A stretch of DNA of 64,000 bases from Polytrichum commune (taxonomy: Eukaryota > Streptophyta > Polytrichopsida > Polytrichales > Polytrichaceae), in contig OX485808.1 of NCBI GenBank assembly GCA_950295325.1, forward strand, positions 3,226,501 through 3,290,500. The letters run 5' to 3'. Shown piece by piece: positions 25,463 to 38,500 of the stretch. Made by a program: the position numbers and the translations under genes. Position 1 is the stretch's first letter. Every line of letters starts with the position of its first letter. The notes beneath the pieces were generated by a model. It did no database searches. It saw only the letters and a program-made list of their open reading frames with translations, and had not been told where the DNA came from.

Positions 25463-25840
25463 TAAAGTCCATTGACGTGGGTCGATTGCACGGGAAGTGG
25501 GTATCAATAAACATTAAAATTTTGTGTTGAACTTTTTAGATCTAAGCTTTTTAATTTTAATTTCATTTTTAGCTGCCTGAATTTGAAAAGAAAGTACATG
25601 GTTGAAACTATGACAATCAAAAGTAATCCTAGGGAATGCCAACATGCACTTACAAAATGCCGACAACTAACACTAGCATGAGTCTCGGCTCCCGATACTG
25701 AACTGGAATGGTTGCATAAATTGGAGAGAGGGAATTTTGTGTATGAGCGTACCTCTCATCCATCCAACATAAAAACTTGAACCCTTATAGGCGTGTGGCC
25801 GCTTCATGTCAAATGACTTGGACTAGACTACACCACTTAT

Positions 25841-25982
25841 GGTATTTGGTGTCACTTGTAATATCTTATCAAGTAAAGTCTTCTGATGTTTTATAATGTC
25901 CAAACGACCAATTCCACTTTCGCCAGGACAAATCAAACTCTTGGATTGCGTGGTCCCAAATAGTAAGTGACACTAAATACCA
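25841..25982. mobile_element. Inverted-end MITE, family S2, second copy
   Basis: GGTATTTGGTGTCACTT at the left and, reverse complemented, GGTATTTAGTGTCACTT at the right. The internal block ATGTCCAAACGACCAATT is shared with 36686-36880. Confidence 0.55.
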
Positions 25983-26177
25983 TAAACAATGTAGTTCAAA
26001 ATCTCATCGGAGTTTATTATGATGTCAAATAACCAAAAAAGACAACTCCTAGTTGCAGAATATGTCAAGGTTTTTATGTTGGATGAATGGAGGGACACTC
26101 ATCATTTGAGACAAAGTCTACAACACCAACATTGTGTCATTGGAGGTCCATACTTAACTAATGTTGCCACCAATGTC

Positions 26178-26390
26178 CAGGGAACTTTTTGGGCAAAATC
26201 GGTTGCGATACAAATGTTTCCCAAGTCCGATAGACTAAATATGGACATTTTTCAGTTTTCCTTCATTAATTCAAGGTATATTCTATAGATTCTTCTAAAA
26301 CGATGGACAATTTCCCTAAGTCTTGAACTTAAACCAATCAAATCTCAAACTCAACGTGCCCATATGTAACTAGCGGTCGGATCTCCCCAT
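26178..26390 (-). repeat. Dispersed repeat D1, copy 3
   Basis: A diverged copy in the same orientation as copy 2. It shares TTTTTGGGCAAAATCGGTT, TATTCTATAGATTC and the closing TCTCCCC. Confidence 0.6.
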
Positions 26391-26400
26391 TCGTAGATGT

Positions 26401-26414
26401 CCACCACCACCACC

Positions 26415-26445
<31 letters not shown>

Positions 26446-26463
26446 CTTCTTCTTCTTCTTCTT
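26401..26463 (+). repeat. CCA and TTC trinucleotide microsatellites
   Basis: Five CCA units (26401-26415) followed by about 16 TTC units. Confidence 0.85.
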
Positions 26464-27878
26464 TCACTTTGATGATCGATGTACCGGAGTAGATAATGTT
26501 TTTTCCACCATAGTCCGATATTGGTCCAAGTGAATCCACCTCTCACAGCTCTTCATAAGTTCGGCTATACTTAGTCCTATTGTTGGTCCCATTGTACTCC
26601 ACATACACCACTCATGATGCAATGCTCAATCCACCACGGTTCGTTGTCTCCACTTTTGATTTTTGGGGCACACCGCACGTGCCACTCTTGCTACTAGCTC
26701 GTTACAAGGTCCATTGAAGTGGGAAGACCTAATGTGTACTTATAAGATATTGCATGTGGGCCTTATGTGGTCACAATTCTTGATTGGACACCCGTATTTG
26801 AGTCAAGGTACATGGCAAGGCTTAAAGTCAAGAACGGGCAACCGAAATGCATGCGGATGATGAGTTTGGCTTACGTCTCATGAAGGCTCTACGGTTCATA
26901 AACCTAAGTCACATGCAAAAATAAGCCTAATGAACCGCACTAAGTTTCATGAAGATTTTGCACTTACATATATATTGAGGGAGGTTGGTTGGATTAGCTC
27001 ATGTGTGGTCTTGGTTGTTAGTGGTATTGCGAATTCATTGAGTCCCAGTTGGTAGCCGTCATTGTTACACAAAAGATCGCCTTTGAACCAAATGTGGCTT
27101 TGGGTTGACACTTCATTGTTTCATAGTAGGAGACGTTGGGGCAGCCAAACCCTTTGGGTCCAAGTAGTTCGAGTGGGGTAGCGGACTTGTCATGAAAACA
27201 AACACATAGCATCACTCAAAGACACCTAAGTGCTCCTATTCCTATAATTAAGAGGCCTACTAGGTCTCCCAGGAATCACCCACCTTTATTCCCTACGGCG
27301 CTGTACTTGCAGAGATGTGGGGAGCAATGGTTGGGTACCAACATATTTTTTATTTAAAAATAAACAATTGCTCCAGTTAGTGAACCTGGACATCACCCAC
27401 CTAACTGGCCCACCCATGTAGAATGAATAATACTCAACTTGAGTACTTTTTGTTTTGCAAGGGTGGCCCAACATATAGGGGAATAATCCATACATGATTC
27501 ATGGCACTAGGGGTTCAACACCCTAGTGCTAAGTAATGTATACACTCCCGATCTAGCATTTGATGCTTAAAGATTACATCGAAAACTCTATTTCAGTTGA
27601 AGGTGTCGAGGCAAATAGGAAGGTGACTTTTGATTTGGGAAGTAAGGATGTCTCCTAGATGTGGGGTCACTTTTGATGCCAAATCTTGTTGCAATTTGTT
27701 CTAAGGTAGATGGGTCTTAAGTGGCTTGTTTTCGTACCTGGACCCCTAGATTTGACTAGTATGTGGTTTGGTGAGGATCAAAGAGAAAACATCATAAAGA
27801 AACATGTTTAAAAGATGACCACATCTTCAAATATTAATGACTACTCTACACTCAATAATGAACACAATTGGTCGGACA

Positions 27879-27900
27879 CGCACACACACACACACACACA
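27879..27900 (+). repeat. CA microsatellite
   Basis: About 11 CA units next to repeat D2 copy 3. Confidence 0.85.
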
Positions 27901-27924
27901 TATATTCAATTAAAAAATCAACAA

Positions 27925-28098
27925 ACAAGCACTTCCAATAACCATAACTAAATCGGGGGAGGTCCGATTTTCAATCCGATTTTTGCATATGTTTCATGGT
28001 AGGCTTGCTAATGCAACACACGTTTTTTTTGGGTGTTAATCTAATCGATAGAAGTTGGAGGACATGAAAAACGAACCAAATAACACCCACATACCTGA
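27925..28098 (-). repeat. Dispersed repeat D2, copy 3
   Basis: Shares AACCATAACTAAATC, TTTGCATATGTTTCATG and GAACCAAATAACACCCACAT with copy 2, with an extra T-rich insertion after CAACACA. Confidence 0.6.
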
Positions 28099-28439
28099 GT
28101 CAGAATGTTTACTTCTAAGCTTTTCAACTGGTCATGTGTGCTTTTTGGATGATCACGGACTCTGACTTCATCTTGTACTAGTTAGCTTTTGAGGTGTTCG
28201 TATAAGATTGAGAATAAACGACGGCCAGAGTTCTGTCCTTTGTTTGAAATTGACATTCGAACTTTTTAGGGTTCATCATTGTCATTGGGTTTAAAGATTT
28301 TTTTTCTTCCTCCTGTGGTGGATACGATCGTCAAGGTGTTGTGTACCAATTTTTCTCAATCATAAAATTTTCTCTGGACTGCATCCAACTAAACTCTGCA
28401 GCCACTCCAGTAAGGTAGATGGGTCTTAAAATGGTTACT

Positions 28440-28810
28440 TTTCCCAACTAGCCCACTTTTCCTAGGATATGAAACACGCAATTAGCATGAGATAGTTAGC
28501 GAATCCAAATTGAGGCCGTAGTCACTTTCCTCATTATTTTTGGAGCTCCCATGCATATCTCATTCATAATCAAAGTGAAGATTTTCCGCTAATTGAATGG
28601 TAATATAGGTCCCCCCACCCACCCAATTATGTTGACTATTGAACCTAGAATGGTTATCGTATTCTAAGTATGTAGTCCAAACTCTTTTTAACATACGTCT
28701 CTTGGTATCCGTTCATGGAGCCACACCTAACTACATACCCACTCAAGTATAGGTGTCCAATTCAGATATGTAATTGAATTAGGCAACTCTACCTTAATTC
28801 ATTAGCTAAA
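28440..28810 (+). repeat. Dispersed repeat D3, copy 2
   Basis: Shares TTAGCGAATCCAAAT, GCATATCTCATTCAT, TATGTAGTCCAAACTCTTTT and CAAGTATAGGTGTCCAATT with the other D3 copies. Confidence 0.55.
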
Positions 28811-29291
28811 TCTTCCCCATGGTTTCCGGAAGATCGCAAAACTGATCTCCAAGTCCATCATTTGATAGTAGAATAAAACTTGTAAACAAAGGAGATCGAC
28901 GATTTTTGAATGCAAAAAGGGAATAGTGGATCCTCTGCTAATTTGAAATGCAATTTAGTGGCTAATATACAAAGCTCCGCGATATGGGTAGTCTGTACCA
29001 CTTGAGTAGCACGATGATCACAGTCAAATCGCTGACTTCATCAAGACTATGGAAGATAATACACTGATTTTTTTCTTTCAAAATGGTGCTAGCTGGAGCA
29101 TTAATTAATTGGTTTGCATAACACGCAAAGCTAACTGCAGGGGGTAAGTTAAGGAAGTTGTTGTAGGGATCCGCTCAGGGAAGGAAGGAGTTCAAGGAAT
29201 CTCTTGAATCTGTCTACAAAAGAACTCTATTTCCAGGTACTTATGGTAGCTACCGGTCACCAGTCTATGGAACAAACCTGAAATTCTGAGC

Positions 29292-29516
29292 TATGATTGG
29301 GGAGAACCGGCAGTTATTTACAGATGAACCAGTTGAGTTTGAGAAATAACCGGTTGAAGTTCAAGACTTCAGGAGAATTACCGTTCACTTTAGAGGAATC
29401 TATAGAATATACCTTGAATTAATATAGGAAAACCGAAGGATGTCAACATGTAACCGGTTGGACTTGCAAACACTAGGATCTCAACCGATTATGCCCAAAA
29501 ATCTCCTCGATCACTG
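29292..29516 (+). repeat. Dispersed repeat D1, copy 4, just downstream of the UGT stop
   Basis: It carries TGATTGGGGAGAACCGG, GATGTCAACATGTAACCGG and the end ATCTCCTCGATCACTG. It ends 45 bases from the UGT stop codon, so it probably lies in or next to the UGT 3' untranslated region. Confidence 0.7.
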
Positions 29517-29561
29517 ATTCTGAGCCCAGCATCATGTAATAGATAGTGATTCCATTGATTA

Positions 29562-32500
29562 TTAAACTTGTGGTGCCTGCACTTTGGGTTTTGTGCACTT
29601 GCATGAGGCTGTGGTGGAGGAGATGGGCATTGGGCAGATATCGTTGAAACACTTTTCGAAGTTTGCCCTGGACGATCCGCCATCAGCTATGGCACTTCTA
29701 GCTACCTGTCGAAGCTCCAGCATATTTCTTCTCGCCGATTTGCCTTCTTCGCCATCCATCATTTGTGCAACCACCCTTTCGATCTCGCTCTGTTTGATCA
29801 TTCCCTCCGCATCCCGGTTGAATCGTAACCCAATTTTCGCGGTGTCCACAATGAACCTGCACAAGCAGAGCGAACAATGAACTCGGCTTCCTGGGCAACT
29901 CAATGGATCACGTTTGGAGAGTGAATGGAAGAGACCGCTCCAATGTTGCCACTAATGTGAAAAACCAGAAGAATTATAAGCCATATATGCTCTTAATGTG
30001 AATGGGTGAATGTTCTCACTTATCCTGATCATGTTTCACCAAGCGTCGGTATAAGGGTACTTCCGCCCTTTCGGGAGGTGGTCACCATGCCACCCATGTG
30101 ATATTATGGGGTTGTTTCATCTTTGAGTTGGTTGGATTCTATATGAAATGTTGAAAACGGGCATCATCAGTATTAAAGGGACCTAGAACAATATCGTCTC
30201 CTTTCAAAAGTGGACAACTCAAAGTTAGTCCACACCTATCTCTCTTAAGGGCAAATCTTTAGGTCCCACATGGTTGGTTGAAAATATCTGGTACATTTAG
30301 ATACCCCCACTATGACTGGGTGTAACACGGGGGTGGGGGGTTTAGTGTGCACCAAAGATCAAGTGCAAATATTTGGGTCTCACATGCCATTACTATTCCG
30401 GCCATAGGCAACCTGACTTCGGAGTTACGCATGGAATTAAGATTAAGACCTTTGGTTTAACCCACCACTACAAGCATATGAATCTTGGGCAATTGACTTG
30501 TGCCATTGAAGATTTGACCAAAGTCATTGGAAATTCTGCAAATCTTATGTGATACCACTATCTTCAATTGTAGATTTTCCATATTTTTCTCACCGTCGGA
30601 GGACGATTGAATATGATTCATTTGCTGGTAGTGTGCACCCCTTACTGTAGAATATATATATATATATCCACATTGATGAAAGCATGTGATTTTGGAGAGG
30701 CAGGTGAACTGATATTGGAATTTAAGAGTTGCAATTTAACTTCCTGGTTGTGGGTGACATCATGTTTCGTTGGTTTGATGTGCACTCCAGAAACTAGGAT
30801 GAAAGATACTTGCAGGAAAAGCTAAATATTTGCAACAATATATTATATCGATGATACAGTCTAAGCTCATAAATACGACACTCGTCTGTACTACACCCTC
30901 GATATTACGACACATTTTTGTGCGACTGAAGTTTTTAATCCAAAACTCCCTCTTTTATACGACTATGACACTCGACAATGTGACATTTGGAATCTCCGTT
31001 TTGTCATATTAAAGAAGTGGTTAATGTTAACATTCCTTTCATCTATGTTATGTTCATCTAAAATACATCCATTTTCACTTGGGAACTACTTGGGAACTTC
31101 ACTCATCATTGAGAACTGAATGAGAATTAGGATGATGTTGCTCCACCTACAGTAAAGCTTAGTGATGGTAAACGTCATGCATCATTGTCGTTTAGTTTTT
31201 TTTAGAGCACTCTTTATATTTGGGTGTGAATGAAATTATTAGTTTTCAAGAGTTAGTAGGGAATTCGGCGAAGATGACAGTTGCGAACTTAGGTAGGCAA
31301 CACCAGAGACCTTCGCACTCCTGTTTCAAGAGTTCTTGAGAATATTTGTAATTGTTTGGAGTTATAAGTTACTATTTCATACCATCTACATTGCTTAAAC
31401 TCGTTGTACATATAGATTCAGCTCCTATTACTTACGATTTCGTATTCCCTCGATAATATGACAACTTTACACCATCTGTCATGGTAACGAGAAAGACGAC
31501 ACCTCGATCATACGACGTTAATCGTGTTTCTCAAACGTGTCATACTAAAGAGGGAGAACAGTACTGGGTTGTGGAGGAGAATTGAAACCTCATGTTTGTT
31601 TTTTGGTCTGCCCAAAATGGCCATGTGAGCATCGGAACTCCTGTGCACAGGGCCTCGAGTGTGGAATTCCACCCACAGTGCGACATGAAAGCCCCCGTGG
31701 ACTTGTGTGACAGGATTTGCAATTGGGGTGCCCAGCCTCTGATCAGCATGCCACGGCCTCGTATCCGTTCTTCAAATCCTGCACTTTGTCCAAATCACTG
31801 TGTTCGTTAATCAGAGGTTTTGGAAAGTCTCGAAATAAATGCAAATGGTTTAGTATTCAGTTCGATTTCTTATTGTGTTGTTGACATGAATTTGTGCCAA
31901 GCTGGTCAGTGCCGTCCATGCAAATCATTTTATTAAATCACATTGAATATATTTTTGTGATTTTTTGTTCTATATTTGAAAGCCACGTCTCTAAATAGTC
32001 TCAAAATCATGAAAAAGTCTCCGATTATCGAATATAATGAATTTTGTCAGCTCACTCAGAATCACCCAAATTATATCTCATTTCCATGTTGAGCCTTCAA
32101 GAAAGTCCATCCCGCACGTGTGAAATCTCTCAAACTGACAAGAATCCTCTGTGTGTTTTGTCTGTCTTTACACATGCACCTCACGGGTATTCGCCAGTAG
32201 TTAAAACCTTGGAGACTTGTGAATTGTTTTACAACTAGTACTGTTTTGGCTACTACTCCTAGTAGAGTACGACTGTTATAGAAACAAACATATTTTCCCT
32301 ACAGGGAGGCGCTCTCTAAATTTTGATTAGTGAATGATTCCCCATAGATCATTTTTAATATTTTCTTAACAAGCTAAGGTGGCTACATGAATGTAAAGTG
32401 TTTTTTTTGGTTTAGTCTTTTTTGGACTCTTTGGCTAGTGGATGATCTTCGAGCAAACAACCCTCTTATATTTGCATCAGTACAGATGATTTACAATAGG

Positions 32501-35500
32501 TTTCGCCAGTGACAAATCTCAGCACAATATTTGACATTATTTCTAGTGTTAACTAGGATTGAAGTAAATATGGACAAAAGGCTCATCCAAAATCAACAAT
32601 GCACCTAAGACTTTTTTTTTGCCCAGTTGAGACGTACTTATTGTGAAACAATGTATTTGGAGAAAGAAACTAGAGAAATTATGATGACGTTCCCAATCAT
32701 ACATACTTTGAGTAGGAATCTGACCAAACATTCTCTCTGGATGCGTACTTTTTCACAAATAACACAACGTGCATGCAACTGAAACGTGCTATAACAGGAG
32801 ATGCAATTCACATCTAGAATTTGTTGCTGCCATTTCTATCATAAAATCCACCGAGAAAACTGAACGTATTAAAATGATCAACACTTGTGAATAAGTCTAG
32901 ATTTACTTAAAACATACATAGTTTGCTACACTTGGTAGTCATTTAAAGGGAGAGGGTACATTATATGGTCGCAACGTAATAAACATTTGCAAGCCCGGAC
33001 GCAAGCGACCTTCTTCAACGAGATGCGCAGTTTGTGATGTGTACCTGGGGGGATGCACTCCTTGCCGGAGGGCGGAGATGAGTGATCGTGGATTTTGTTG
33101 ACTTGCGGGAGTCCGGGAGGTCGATGCACCCACAAGAACAGGTATGGGCTGGCTTCAAGCGCAAGAGCCAGCTCCCTCACCTGCTCTTCGGAGACGATGG
33201 TAGTCAGGCTCCCGAACGATATGTAGAGCACCGAGTGTGCCTCTTGAGCGTCCAGCCACCTCTCCGCCTCCGACTTGTCGTTCTCGTCGCCGCCGCGGTC
33301 GTCGTCGGCTACTAGCGCACGGGCCTCGCCTCCCCACGCACAGTCGGGGACCATGGGGCCGATCGGAACCAACCTCGGCACCTGCAACACATCCATGGCA
33401 TCGTGAAACACAAGCGTAGGCCATGCCGCCAATTCATCGACGACGGTTCCGGAATCAGAATACCGTAGTACCATAGCTGGTTCGTTCAAAAATAATTCTA
33501 AAAATAAAAAATGTAAAAATTATGAAATTATGAAGACAGAAAAACGAAAATAAAATAAAATAATTTTTGCAATCTTTTGGTGTTTCTAAGCCATTTAAGG
33601 TCATTTTTACTGATTTTTTTGCTAAAAATGAAAATTGAGAAATTCAGTTTTTTGAGAGGCGAACCTTATTTTTTCAAAATAAATAAATATTCGTTCGCCA
33701 GGGGACGAACCAACTATTGTGTTACGGTAATCGAGACACTTTTGCAATGGAGCTCGCTAAAATGACCCCTTGTTGCCTGACTTTAGCTACGTCTAAAAGT
33801 TCTTTCTAAATTAAAATCACAGTCGGGCGGACCATTGATCGGGTCGATCGGAACCAACCTCGGCACCTGCGAGACATCCACGGCATCGTGAAACAGAAGC
33901 GTGGGCCACACCACCAATTCATCAACAACAGTTCCGGAATTGAAATAAACGGGACACTATGCAATGGGACTCGCTAAAATGCCTCTTTCCTGCCTGACTT
34001 TAGCTTATGCCCCCTCCCCGCCTGATTTTAGCTAAGCCTAAAGGTTCGTTCTAAAACCACAGTCGGGGACCATGGGGCGGATTGGAACCAACCTCAGCAC
34101 CTGCGACACTTTTGCAATGGAACTTGCTAAAATGCCCCCTTCCTGCTTGACTTTAGCTTAGCCTAAAAGTTCATTCTAAAACCACAGTCGGGGGACCATC
34201 AGGCCAATTGGAACCAACCTCGGCACCTGCGACACATCCATGGCATCGTGAAACAAACGCGCGGGCCATGCACGCCGCCAATTCATCGACGACAGCTCCG
34301 GAATCAGAATATACGAGACACTATGCAATGGAGCTCGCTAAATGACCCCTTTCTGCCTGACGTTAGCTTAGTCTAAAAGTTCGTTCTAAAACCACAGTCG
34401 GGGACACTCGGAACCAACCTCGGCACCTGCGACACATCCATGGCATCGTGAAACAAAAGCGCGGGCCATGCACGCCGCCAATTCGTCGACGACAGTTCTG
34501 GAATCAGAATAAACGAGACACTATGCAATGGAGCTTGCTAAAATGACCCCTTCCCGCATGACGTTAGCTTAGCCTAAAAGTTCGTTCTAAAACCACAGTT
34601 GGGGGACCATCGGGCCGATCGGAACCAACCTCGGCACCTGTGACACATCCATGGCATTGTGAAACAAAAGCGTGGGCCATGCTGCCAATTCATTGACAAC
34701 AATCCCGGAATCAAAATAAACAAGACACTATGCAATGGAACTCGCTAAAATGCCCCCTTCCCATCTGACTTTAGCTTAGCCTAAAAGTTCGTTCTAAAAC
34801 CACAGTCTGGGGACCATCGGAACAGTGCCGCCAATTCAGAAACCAGAATAAACAAGACACTATCCAATGGAACTCGCTAAAATGTCTCCTTCCTGCCTGA
34901 CTTTAGCTTAGCCTGAAAGTTCGTTCCAAAATCATGGCCTCCACAACATGATCGATGTTATCTAGTCCTGAGCTTAGTTTGGCGAAGGACGTGGCATGGT
35001 TCAAAAGTGGAGGTTTTAATCCTCGAGCACTGACCCTCCCATTGGTACGTAGAGATGAGGCAAGAATGTAGGACCTTTAAAAGTGTTGCCTCCAACCCTT
35101 GTGATTCGTTGCTTTTAGTCCTAGCTATGAGGGCGCAAGGAGCTACATCAACAAGAAGCGATGGTCAGATAGATGGGTGGTAAGGCACTTGGGGATGGGA
35201 CAAAAACTATCCAACATGTCATTGCTTGGTAGCTAAAACGATGAAACATGTGCGAGAGCTACTTAACTAAAACCTACTCGAAAATCTCCACAACAAGTTC
35301 TTGTAGGTGCATCAGGATAGCTGGGGTGCCTCCACCATAATTGACAGAGCTTTACCATTGATCTACTTTGCCTTACCACTCAACTACTTTACCATCGCTT
35401 TTTGCTAATGAAACTCCTCATGCCCTCATATCTAAAACCAAGAGCAACCAATCACAGGAGTCAAAGATGACACTTTTGGAAGTCCCACATTCTTGCCTCA

Positions 35501-38500
35501 TCTCTAAATACCAATGAGAGGGTCAGTGCTTGAGGTTTAAAACCTCCACTTTTAAACCATGCGACGTTCTGTGCCAACTAGGCTCAGAACTAGATAGCGT
35601 CGATGGTGCGGAGACCATGTTTTCAAAACGAACTTTTAGGCTAAAACACCATATTCGAAATTTTGGGAGATTTCCAGTCTCCCAATTTGATGACAGTTTA
35701 GGTGGAGTCGACCTAAAATGTACCCAGTGGGTACATTTTAGGTCGACTCCACCTAAACTGTATTTTCCCAAAATCATGGAATTTTCCCAAAATTTCGAAT
35801 ATGGTGTTCTAAGTAGGGTTCTACTAAAGTCATGTGCGAAGGGGGCATAAACCCTCAAAAGAGATGGAAACACCTGCATTAAGGTAGGGTCAATAAACTC
35901 CATGATAAAACTGATTTGTTTCTCGTTCCTTTCACGTGGACGAGGCTTGCACAATAAAAATCCCATATTTGAATAGATCAGGTAATAAATTTGCACGGGT
36001 ATATTGCATCATGTAATATCCAGAAGAAAGTATACGACGCATGTGAGCCAGCTGTAGATGGGTTAAGAGATTATTTTTTTCCCCGACCTTGAAATTAGCG
36101 GCAAACATGCCGCTCCTCATGGACTCAAGTGCCACACTCTCGAGCTCCTCAAAAGTGTTGATGAAAATTGTGTCGGATTCCGTGAGCCGCTTGATGTTCT
36201 TGAAGTGGAAGTCGAAAAGCTTGTGGTCAGGCTCCTTGAATGAATCCCAAATGTCCTCCGCATAAAGTGTTATAGAGCCAGGTACAAGGATGAAGTTTTG
36301 TCGGTCGTCACCGCGAAATGGAAGCTTGCCTTCCTCAATAAGAACTGATGCCTGCAACATCAAAATCCACTCCACTTCCTGAGTCGTAATTCCCTGTTTT
36401 ATTAACATTCTTATCTTGTGTGCAAGGATTGTTTCTTAAATTGACCCAACAATGGCGTGTAGTAGTAACAAATTACAACAAAGCTTGGAGCAGTGTCCGG
36501 GGAGAGTTTTGGTCATTATCGGTCAACATCCCAATGTTTTAAATGTCCAACCAACTACATGTTGTGATCTTTTCGGTTTTTCTTTATCAATGTGAAGAAT
36601 ATTCCATAGATTCCTCTAAATGATGGGTAATGTTTCAGAATTCTTGAACTTCAACTGGTTCATCTGTAAGTACAACGAATATTGAATTTAGTGCCACTCA
36701 CTATTTGGAGTTACACAATGCTATATCTTTTCACTATTAAAAAAATTGTTTTACCCAGTAGAGATGTTAATGCTCGATAATGTCCAAACAACCAATTTGG
36801 CCTTTGTTGGCAAAACATGAGATATATAGTGAATAACTATAGCATTGCATAATTCCAAATAGTATGTGATACTAACTACAATAATTAGTGCAGTGGTCAG
36901 TTTTCCCCCTTCATTTGCATGGAGGCCAGGCACCGGAAATGCAGCTCAAATGACTAGGACGAGTGCGTTGATTCCAATGACATAATTGACATGTACATAT
37001 CTAGGTGACGTGATATGATGACAAAGGATTATAAAGTGCAATTTAGGAAGAATAGCTTGCCATTTAAGTGATGATATGTATGACGATGAAATTGGTGATT
37101 ATCTGAAGTCTAAACTATGCAGGTGTTGATTGGTCATTTTTCATAATTGGACATCTATATTTGGTTGGTAACATGGAATTCGTGAAATGTCATATGGCAC
37201 GCAAAAATGCCACAAGTGCCGTTTTCACAAATACAAGGAGGGCCGGCTTGAATTAGTCTTTGGAGATAGCTTTTGCCAACTACATCTGGATGTATTTACA
37301 GAATGCTAATAGCATGTGCAAGTGATAAAGAGGAAAGAAGTCTTCTATATTATGAATGTAATGCTCTTCAATATTACTTCAAACACTCTTCATAGCAATC
37401 AAAACATAACATTTATGATATTAAAAGGCTTCTTCTGTACTCTATGAACTTGTACCATAGGTGCCCATATAAAATTAGTTTCAAAATGCAAATTTTCTCA
37501 AAGTTGAAGTGCACTCCACAAGACTAGAAACTAAGTCGGCCTTGAAAAAAAAACGTCACATGTGACATTTTCACAAATACTATGTTTTGTGTGTGGTGAG
37601 GTCAAGATTAATGAAAAAACTATCATTAAGGCATATGTTTAACAATAGATTGGACTACGTTTCCAAATCATATTAACTATTCCACATTAAATGATTGACA
37701 TAAATTGGAGCAAGCAATACCTACCCGTGCTAAACATGTTTAAGAAGCTCACTTCACTTCAAATCAAACCTAAATGTCTTTGGACCAAGTTGACGTCACC
37801 TTATTGCCCACTATATATAATGTCACAAAAGTGGATATCCTCTCTCATCAGAAGCTTTGAATAATCACTTTGTGACATTATAGTGTGCAGTATGGTGACA
37901 TTAACTCAGTCAGGACAGATTAGTAATTAAGTAAACTGTCATACATGGGAAGAATTGAGCATTGTAAATATTGCAGGGAGAGAGTTGCCACCCTAGGAGA
38001 GTTAGAGACAGTTAGATCTACCCTTGAAGAATTGAAAATCATGACAATGCGTTGTGACTGAGTTAATGTCACCTAACTGCACACTATAATTTCACAAAGT
38101 GGAAATTCTCTCTCAACGGAAGGTTCAATTAATACAAGACATTCGGATTTGCAGTTGAAGAGTCGATGGCGCTCATGCTAATGTGTTTTGACAGAGTTAA
38201 TGTCACCTTACTGCACGTTATATATATAGAAAGTCACAAAGTGGAAATACTCTCTCTCAGCAGAAGCTTCGAATGTTCTCCTTGTGACATTACAGTGCAC
38301 AGTAAGGTGACTCTAATCAACTCGGTTAAAACGCAATAGTAACAGGATCACTTCAATTCAATCAAATTGAGGAGCTGAATTAGAAATGCAGGCATGGGGA
38401 AAAGTTGAGATCAATGAGCAATATTGTGGACAGTAGTGCACACTTACCATGAGTGCGGAAGCAAGAGTGGAGGCAGGCATAGTGAACAAAGTGTGCTTGG

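Larger units (their letters stand above)
25983..29291. other. Repeat-rich stretch without genes
   Basis: Contains D1, D2 and D3 repeat copies and microsatellites listed separately. The remaining frames are short and unrecognised. Confidence 0.45.

Noticed and set aside
26351-26539. Frame with a poly-Glu run
   Set aside because: Translation of the TTC microsatellite.
30603-31570. UGT gene truncated by the pogo-like element
   Set aside because: It first looked as if the gene ended here, but exon 5 at 29856-29562 supplies the normal C-terminus in the right phase.
33155-33424. Arg/Gly-rich 89-codon minus frame
   Set aside because: An alternative frame of UGT exon 3. The frame with SVLYISFGS is the real one.
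33341-34935. CRISPR-like array
   Set aside because: Units are about 200 bases without short repeats and spacers, and they derive from a plant gene. This is a tandem duplication.
35523-35996. 157- and 106-codon frames across the palindrome
   Set aside because: They read through a perfect inverted repeat on both strands, which creates long frames without coding meaning.
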